A stretch of DNA of 64,000 bases from Pachyseris speciosa (taxonomy: Eukaryota; Cnidaria; Anthozoa; Scleractinia; Pachyseridae), in the NCBI GenBank assembly GCA_016490735.1, contig JAEMWC010000211.1:1-64000 (forward strand), read 5' to 3'. Below the pieces are notes generated by a model that worked only from the letters and a program-made list of their open reading frames with translations, was not told the DNA's origin and did no database searches. A program made the translations under genes and the position numbers. This document shows positions 59,901 through 64,000 of the stretch, one piece after another. Within the stretch, counting starts at the first letter, position 1; the number at the start of each line of letters is the position of its first letter.

Positions 59901-62900
59901 CTCGTTCCTTCATTCCTTCCTTCCTTCCTTCCTCCCTCCCTTCTTTTAGTTTCTTTCTTTTCTTTTTTTTGAAATTTCTTGTTCCCTTGATTATTCATCA
60001 GTTGAGAGTTTGTGGCAGGTTAATTAACCCATTGACTACCAGCCGTTTTTACGTTTTCGGAGTGATTTTCCACCTATAAACAATGAATTGCAATTTGTGA
60101 CCCTTTATTTGAAACTACCAGGGAAAAGTGGTGCTGTCCTAAGGCACTGGAGGCTCAAGGTTTCTGAAAATGTCATTTTGACGTAGCTATTTTTTATCCG
60201 TGAAGCAACAACAATGGTCCAAGTTTGGTTTGCTTGCGATTTTTGCTAAGTTTACAGCCACTTTTCATCTTTAGCAGCTGCCTGATAGCATCATTAAGCA
60301 TGATGGTAGCTAAGAGTCTACTTTCTCAAAGAATCGAGCAAGGTGATGTACTTTGTTGTCGAATTTGGCTTGTTACTTGACGAACTGGGAATTTGGCCGG
60401 TCAGACACTTAATACCTTTGGGACTCGACTACTGATGAATTTCTCGACCTACCGCCGCATATTTTGGAATTTGTCAACACTGAAGATGACCACAAGCAGG
60501 AAATTTTGGTGGTAGGTCAGAGTGGCTGTAGACTTAGTTTATATGTGAAAGAATTGGGGGAAAGAACGGGCGCGTCAAAAATTCTCGTTAGTTCCCAGCA
60601 TGTAATGCGCACGAGATGTTGAAAATGGCGGGAAGGCCCAAATGCACTGGAACAAAATGCTGTATTTACGCTCAGGAGAAGAATATGAACAAAAAAAGTC
60701 ATTTCTAAGCTAGAACAAGGACTGAATTTCGTTATTATGGTTGAAGTTTGGTTTTTTGACGATGATTTCCTTAAAAAACATGAAGGCAAAAAGGGGCATT
60801 TTTGTTGTTTCTCTTTGACGTTAAAAACAGTCAGTTTCATTCTTGTCCAAACTCAAAAGGCCATAATTATTTGGTAAAAATCGCATTTATAGGATATCTA
60901 AATTTAAAGGACATTCCATTTTGTGCTCACAACTGATAGTTAAGGCAATATTCGTATGATTGAGGAAGTTGCAATGTTTTGAAGCATGGGAGTTTTCTAT
61001 GGCCGGTTTTGGCCGGCACGGGTGCCAATGGGTTAAATTAAGTTGATTAGCCCTGTCAATTGTTAATTCAAGTCCTATGTATTCTTAAATCAGCATGTTC
61101 TCAACATGATGGGAAACCCTGTTATCAAGAAAATCAAGAATTATAGGAAAACTTTCATCATAAAAATAGTGAGTGCAATAATTAATTTTTTATCATTTGA
61201 GTCTGTATTGAAAATTATATAACCACAATAAATTATAATGATTATCCCCTCTAGTTGTGGGGTATTCATGAAGTATAACATGACTTTTTAACCTAGGGGG
61301 AATGCCGTATCCAAGCCATTTAAGTGCTCTACCTGAAAAGGGGATGGTTTTTGAGCTGTTTTATGGACTGAAGACATGTACCAGATATTTTTAGCATCAT
61401 GGTCTGAAATTGGGCATCATTTTTAAAGGAACCATAAGTTTACCAGTTCTTCATATGACCTCAGTTTTGTTGACATTAGCATTGATGCTGAGCTTAATTA
61501 AATTTAAAGGCCAGGTACGAAAATGGGTGTGGAAAATTGCGTATGTTGGTCTGAAACAAGCTCAGCATTTGGGAAACTGGGTGGCAAACCCCCATTTTAA
61601 GAACTGTGGCACTGATTGGTGTTAGTTGCCATCATGTGAGTTTTGTCCATGATTATTATTGATGCCTATACCACTTTAATGACAGAACAAAGATCTAAAG
61701 GGATAAGGTTATATGTTGCTCTGGCCTGCATGGATGGATGCAGAAGTGAATGCAATTTGCTGCACCTTTAATAATAAATAATGACCTTTACCTTATAGCA
61801 ATTATCTTAAAGCCATCTATTTTTCTGCTGCTTCTAGAAAGGACTCCGATATCTTGATGACCGGCCAGTGTTTCCAAGAGAAAGAGCATGTGCAGAAGCA
61901 TGGTAAGTAGTGATCAATAATTGATTTCTCCATACAGAATACTTGGTTATGGTATGCATGACCTGGTAGGAATACACAGTCATAATGTTTAGTGGTACCT
62001 GTCTGAAAGCCACTTTCATCTAAAGGTTGTGATAAGGTTCATTTGATAGCTTTTTAAGACTTGATTGTTGTCTTCCATTTACACTGGCCAATCTGATTGA
62101 ACTATAGATCACAATGGGAAACTTGAGAAGTCCATATGAAAGAATTTTATGGGGTGGGCATGCTAAAATAATGATGATGATGGTATTGTTTACTGACACA
62201 CTATAATTATTTCAATTTAATCTCTTATGTGCCTCGTGGTTCAAGAAAAACGATATCCGTACCCCACCCCACAGAAGGTCATTGCAAATTCCCAGAGAGA
62301 GTGGGTGTCAAAGGTCAAAGGTTAAATTTCTTTAAGAAATTGGGCTAATTTGAAATTTTCATCTCTCTCTGGAAGGTGTGAGATGATGGGGGTGGGGTGT
62401 CAAATTAAGCCAAAAAATCTTGTGTTGGGGAAGTTTGAGTATTTTCTGAGACAACACATTTTGTGCATAATATTTCAGGGAGGGGAAAGGTGGAGTGGAA
62501 GCTGAACGAGCAGAAAGGGAACGATGGATTACAAGGGAGCAGCAAAAAATCATGGAAAGTGTCAGTGGTGAGGCTAAGTGGAGTTCTTTTTATTTTCTTT
62601 TTTTTTTTTGGATCTTTAAAGGAATCTGATAATTTCAGTTTGAGGACAGAAAAAGCACTGCACAGAAAGGAAGAAAGGCAGATTGAAAAGCAACTTAAAA
62701 TTGATGAATTTAGAAAAGGACCAACAGAATTATTGTTATTCTTACTTTTACTCTTATTCTTATATAATATTGTTTGTCAGCGTTGTCATGATCATCATCG
62801 ACGTTATTGTTATCGTTATCGTTATCGTTGTCGCTATCGTTATCGTTGTTATCGTTATCGTTATCGTTATCGTTGTTATCGTTATCGTTGTTATCGCTTC

Positions 62901-64000
62901 GTTATCGTTGTTATCGTTATCGTTATTGTTATCGTTGCTAGTCCACTCTCAGCGCATTACAGTAACTGGTTGATTGTATCACCCTTCGTTTCTATTCCTT
63001 CACAGCTTTGTCAAAACTCAGGGAAAGAAGAACGGATGAAGAACATGTAAGCACTCTTGAGCTTGTTTATTTGATATTGGCCTGTTTCATAGGAGATTTT
63101 TCAATGTACCGTTAGCTGTCCTTTAGAGGCCCAGAGGCACAGTGGTTGTTGGGGTGATAAGGTTTAAGGGTTGGAGGAGATCTTTTCTGAGTTTCCAAAC
63201 AAGACCATAAAAGTGGTGTTTTATAGGCCTTTAGCTCAAGCAATTTGTATAACGGACCCCATTTTAATTTTTAGGAGAATGTCTCAAATGACAAAGAGAA
63301 TGATTCTCCAGGTGTCAGTGAAGATGTGAGTGAGGCAAGCGACAGTGAAGACAATGTTGACACAGAGAAAGTCGAAGTGCCCGCTGAAGGGAAACGTAGA
63401 AGTGGAGAAAAGTCGTCTGATATCCTCAGGAGTGAGGGAGGAGTTGTTGAAGTAAAATCTGATCAGCCAGGGTCAGTATTTCCCCAGCGGTATGACGAGG
63501 AGATGGAGACTATAGACCTACGAGGAGGAGCATTTCCAAGCCAGATGTTTGCTGATCAAGGCATCTTCAGTGGTACTCAAACTCGAGATACAAAAACGGC
63601 TGGCCATTTGATAACAGAAATAGTTATGGAAAAAGGTAAATTACAAATAGACTACTGCGATACGTCTGAAATTATTTAGATTCAAAATATATTCCCGCCC
63701 GTACCAACAAACGGAAGATTTATTTATAATCTGCAATTTCGCTTCTTTAAGATCTCACTTAAACCCCGCCCAGTAGCCCCACACCCTGACAATACAACAC
63801 TTAGTTACTGCAGACTTTCATTTGGCCAAAAATATATTATGTACATGTAAGTTGCTGCAGTCATTTTCTATACTGAAAAAATTTGTTGATCCTTAATCCC
63901 CTCTTAGCGTGGGCACATTTGCAGTTTTCCACTTGTAAACTTAAACACTGATTGATAATTTTTTTTTCGCTTCAACAACAACGCTTTATTTCACACCAGA
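53033..64000 (+). CDS. DNAAF1: Dynein axonemal assembly factor 1 (LRRC50), 5' part, 11 exons visible
   Basis: Exons: 53033-53091, 53248-53339, 55333-55447, 56776-56882, 57599-57692, 59500-59572, 61094-61168, 61838-61902, 62479-62567, 63006-63046 and 63275-63635. All are GT-AG and in phase; 390 codons so far. The gene is cut by the window edge. A short N-terminus ([20 protein letters not shown]) leads to [27 protein letters not shown], then SDS22-type leucine-rich repeats ([81 protein letters not shown]) and the LRR cap [18 protein letters not shown], ending in an acidic charged region. Human DNAAF1 shows the same order. The protein preassembles outer and inner dynein arms of motile cilia in the cytoplasm (family knowledge). 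The exon 1 donor is GTAGCG, a weak match. An AG at 63998-63999 may be the next acceptor. Confidence 0.93.
53564..53935. mobile_element. MITE with perfect 30 bp TIRs and an internal near-perfect palindrome
   Basis: GCCTGTTTCAAACGTCGTGC is the start of a 30 bp end (53564-53593) that is exactly complementary to 53906-53935. Inside, 53631-53671 and 53673-53713 are exact 41 bp complements with a one-base loop, built from the same GTTTGAAAC and GTGCTACTGCCGTG words as the ends. The element is 372 bp in DNAAF1 intron 2. Confidence 0.85.
54107..54460. mobile_element. TTAA-flanked foldback element
   Basis: TTAA at 54103-54106 and 54461-54464. The ends AGTGCATCTAAACCC and GGGCTTAGGTGCACT are inverted, and complementarity continues inwards: GCACCTGTTTGAAA with TTTCAAACAGGTGC, then GACTCGGTC-containing blocks and GGGCTTGGGTCTATT with AATAGACCCAAGCCC. 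The interior carries most of the stem. Lies in DNAAF1 intron 2. Confidence 0.8.
54880..54993. mobile_element. Foldback element with perfect 9 bp target duplication (DNAAF1 intron 2)
   Basis: Ends CAATCTCGTACCCAGAGTCC and GGACTCTGGGTATGAGACTG. CAATCAGAG occurs at 54871-54879 and 54994-55002 as an exact 9 bp repeat. 114 bp; same family as 33809-34031 (shared GCGGTTAGTCGCCAGGAGAG). Confidence 0.9.
56302..56564. mobile_element. Foldback element with 9 bp target duplication (DNAAF1 intron 3)
   Basis: Arms 56302-56378 and 56483-56564 (ends CAACCTCGAACCCAGGCTCT and AGAGCCTGGGTTTGAGGTTG; a one-mismatch pair) continue through CTCTTTTCCTCCCTTGT. The flanks are GTTTTCCTC (56293-56301) and GTTTTTCTC (56565-56573), one mismatch. 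The CAACCTCG...AACCCAGG-type end resembles 48147-48231. 263 bp. Confidence 0.85.
58749..59197. mobile_element. DNA element with GAGGC TIRs (DNAAF1 intron 5)
   Basis: The ends GAGGCTCCGTTAGGG and CCCAACAGGGCCTC are inverted with mismatches. ATTTAA flanks both sides (58743-58748 and 59198-59203). The internal sequence matches the reverse complement of part of 37057-37737. Confidence 0.7.
59829..59980. repeat. 150 bp polypyrimidine tract
   Basis: Nearly pure C/T on the + strand (TTTCTTTC, CCTTCCTTCCTTCC and similar) over about 130-150 bp in DNAAF1 intron 6. The strand asymmetry is extreme, and triplex formation is possible. Confidence 0.85.
60028..61032. mobile_element. piggyBac-type non-autonomous element, copy 2 (DNAAF1 intron 6)
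   Basis: TTAA at 60024-60027 and 61033-61036; starts CCCATTG, ends CAATGGG; 1005 bp. The same element as 16921-17939, in the same orientation, with point changes and small indels throughout, which disrupt the spurious ORF seen in copy 1. Its right end is 61 bp upstream of DNAAF1 exon 7. Confidence 0.88.
62795..62940. repeat. (GTTATC)n hexanucleotide microsatellite
   Basis: About 20 imperfect GTTATC/GTTGTTATC units in DNAAF1 intron 9, ending about 65 bp before exon 10. A 195-codon ORF reads through it but is only a translation of the repeat joined to exon 9. Confidence 0.9.

Noticed and set aside
59678..60079. 133-codon ORF
   Set aside because: It translates the polypyrimidine tract as [12 protein letters not shown] peptide and then runs into a transposon end.
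62463..63050. 195-codon ORF as a gene
   Set aside because: It begins upstream of DNAAF1 exon 9, in another frame from the exon, and then translates a GTTATC microsatellite.

Overview
This window is animal nuclear DNA, most likely from an anthozoan cnidarian such as a stony coral. The basis is intron-rich orthologues of conserved animal genes, AT-rich introns with ordinary GT-AG borders, and a dense load of Penelope-like, LINE, tRNA-derived SINE, MITE and foldback elements of the kind common in coral genomes. The phylum is an inference; no species-diagnostic gene is present.

There are five host genes. (1) CPSF3, the CPSF-73 pre-mRNA 3'-end endonuclease, lies on + at 6441-31572. I could assemble 27 exons by hand into a complete 688-residue reading frame. 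(2) An intronless SIAH-type RING E3 ubiquitin ligase lies on + at 35718-36551. (3) An intronless 1116-residue STAND/NB-ARC NTPase with TPR repeats and a hydrophobic segment near each end lies on - at 43311-46661. It is the most unusual gene here. (4) A Rab20-like small GTPase lies on + at 49010-51094, in 4 exons and 218 residues. (5) The 5' part of DNAAF1/LRRC50, a cytoplasmic assembly factor for ciliary dynein arms, lies on + from 53033 and runs off the right edge; 11 exons are visible. The genes do not form an obvious pathway: mRNA 3' processing, ubiquitination, NLR-like signalling, membrane traffic and cilia assembly.

The left end (1-2960) is a decayed Penelope-like element split by a 5'-truncated LINE, which itself carries a ~560 bp imperfect palindrome. 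Introns and intergenic DNA hold many short elements. The clearest group is six foldback elements, each flanked by a 9 bp direct repeat (perfect in four, one mismatch in two), at 21198, 29959, 33809, 48147, 54880 and 56302. Such duplications are typical of Mutator-like transposition. Two ~1 kb copies of one TTAA-flanked, CCC...GGG-ended element (16921 and 60028) look like non-autonomous piggyBac elements. Two tRNA-derived SINE families are present in several copies, one of them in tandem and foldback arrangements. Further MITEs lie within a few bases of splice sites.

Intergenic stretches of more than 300 bp not listed separately (2960-4507, 5470-6440, 32800-33650, 34045-34560, 36850-37050, 37740-39400, 40480-41430, 41840-42770, 46662-47870, 48660-49005, 51100-51865, 52190-53030) show no gene or element that I can support.
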